The notes beneath the pieces were generated by a model. That model saw only the letters and a list, made by a program, of their open reading frames with translations. It was not told the DNA's origin and made no database searches. 64,000 nucleotides of DNA, taken from NCBI RefSeq assembly GCF_018918345.1, contig NZ_JAHLQI010000001.1:372001-436000 (forward strand), read 5' to 3'. This stretch comes from Butyricicoccus intestinisimiae. GTDB taxonomy: Bacteria > Bacillota > Clostridia > Oscillospirales > Butyricicoccaceae. The translations under genes were made by a program, and so were the position numbers. The first letter of the stretch is position 1. Every line of letters starts with the position of its first letter. This document shows, piece after piece, positions 63,155 to 64,000 of this stretch.

Positions 63155-64000
63155 TCAATCCGTGTATTTTTTAATCAAAATTGTCGCATTATGTCCGCCA
63201 AATCCCAAGGAGTTGGAAATTGCCGCGCGCACTTCTTTTTCTACCATCTGATTCGGCACATAATTCAAATCGCACGCCTCATCCGGCTGCTCATAATGAA
63301 TCGTCGGCGGAATCTTATCGTTCTGTACAGCCAATGCACAGGCAATTGCCTCAATCGCGCCTGCTGCGCCGAGCAAATGACCCGTCATAGATTTGGTGGA
63401 AGAAATGGCAACGTTGTTTGCCTGCTCGCCAAATGCCAGCTTGATGGCGTTGGTCTCGCACGCATCATTGACCGGCGTAGACGTGCCGTGTGCATTGATG
63501 TAGTCTACATCAGCCGGCGTCAAACCGCCGTCCTCGATAGCCATCTGCATCGCACGCATCGGGCCTTCTCCGGTCGGGTCCGGACTGGTGATGTGATATG
63601 CATCACTAGTCGTGCCGTAGCCTGCAACCTCTGCCAAAATCTTTGCGCCGCGCGCCTTTGCGTGAGACAGGCTTTCCAGAACCAGAACGCCTGCGCCCTC
63701 GCCCATGATAAAGCCGTTGCGGCGCGCATCAAACGGACAGCATGCCTGCTCCGGATCTTCCGTGCCGCTCAGCGCATGCATGTTGGAGAAACCAGCGACT
63801 GCAATCGGTGCAATCGCCGCCTCTGCGCCGCCGACAACTGCGATGTCCAGATAGCCATGACGAATGGCGCGCATACCCTCGCCGACAGCGTGGGTGCCGG
63901 ATGCACAGGCGCTGACCGGTGCAAAGCTGGAACCCTTGAGTCCAAAACGCATAGAAACGTGTGCCGTTGCCATGTTGCCGATAATCATCGGAATGCAAAA
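63155..64000 (-). CDS. fabF: 3-oxoacyl-ACP synthase II, N-terminus outside window
   Basis: About 280 residues of the roughly 410 are visible. Thiolase fold with the catalytic cysteine in VSACASGTHAVGEG, histidines in NAHGTSTPVNDACE and STKSMTGHLLGAAGA, and the ending SLGFGGHNATILIKK. Elongates acyl-ACP with malonyl-ACP. First visible gene of the operon; its start is beyond 64000. Confidence 0.95.
   Translation of the reverse strand, partial: FCIPMIIGNMATAHVSMRFGLKGSSFAPVSACASGTHAVGEGMRAIRHGYLDIAVVGGAEAAIAPIAVAGFSNMHALSGTEDPEQACCPFDARRNGFIMGEGAGVLVLESLSHAKARGAKILAEVAGYGTTSDAYHITSPDPTGEGPMRAMQMAIEDGGLTPADVDYINAHGTSTPVNDACETNAIKLAFGEQANNVAISSTKSMTGHLLGAAGAIEAIACALAVQNDKIPPTIHYEQPDEACDLNYVPNQMVEKEVRAAISNSLGFGGHNATILIKKYTD

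Overview
The window looks like the chromosome of a spore-forming, anaerobic Clostridia bacterium (Oscillospirales / Butyricicoccus- or Agathobaculum-like by gene content; this is inference, no marker gene was compared). The evidence is a complete spoIIIAA-AH operon, ThyX instead of ThyA, an NfnAB electron-bifurcating transhydrogenase, the fabF-accB-fabZ-accC-accD-accA-acpP order, a T-box on alaS, and OLE RNA beside oapA. The core genes are GC-balanced, tightly packed and almost all on the minus strand. Two AT-rich accessory islands interrupt them.

Layout. 1-5.55 kb: uvrD/pcrA (3' part missing), an RNase M5-like Toprim protein, holA and comEC. 5.55-15.95 kb: island 1, a decayed Tn916-type element with a frameshifted xis and an internally deleted int. 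It carries IS200/IS605 elements and end remnants, fragments of a restriction-modification system, and toxin-antitoxin genes (a broken hicA with hicB, Phd/PIN, an orphan DinJ, and an AbrB-like/RelE pair). 16-35.5 kb: hinT, alaS with its T-box, a U32 protein, mltG, a CPBP protease, the folate/thymidylate genes (fau, thyX, tmk), tyrS, recN, argR, nadK, tlyA, dxs and oapA. 35.6-36.3 kb: OLE RNA. 36.4-45.4 kb: ispA, xseB, xseA, a TsaD paralogue, nusB, an Asp23 protein and spoIIIAH-AA. 45.7-47.9 kb: nfnA-nfnB on the plus strand. 48-58.9 kb: island 2, with a broken NlpC/P60 secreted hydrolase, a three-gene DUF3791/DUF3990 ADP-ribosyltransferase cassette, two unknown genes, an intact PARP-like ADP-ribosyltransferase, and an array of RHS polymorphic-toxin tips with candidate immunity genes. 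58.98-64 kb: the fatty-acid synthesis operon.

How the genes fit together. The xseA-xseB-ispA-[OLE RNA]-oapA-dxs-tlyA-nadK-argR-recN block is the arrangement in which OLE RNA and its membrane partner OapA are known to occur. Here the RNA has its own recognisable promoter and terminator, and oapA has a separate strong promoter. Island 2 concentrates NAD-using and contact-toxin functions (PARP with an H-Y-E triad, a DUF3990 ART, RHS tips), which suggests conflict or phage-defence cargo. Most damage in the window is confined to the islands: several genes there carry single-base indels, often in homopolymer runs, while the core genes read through cleanly.
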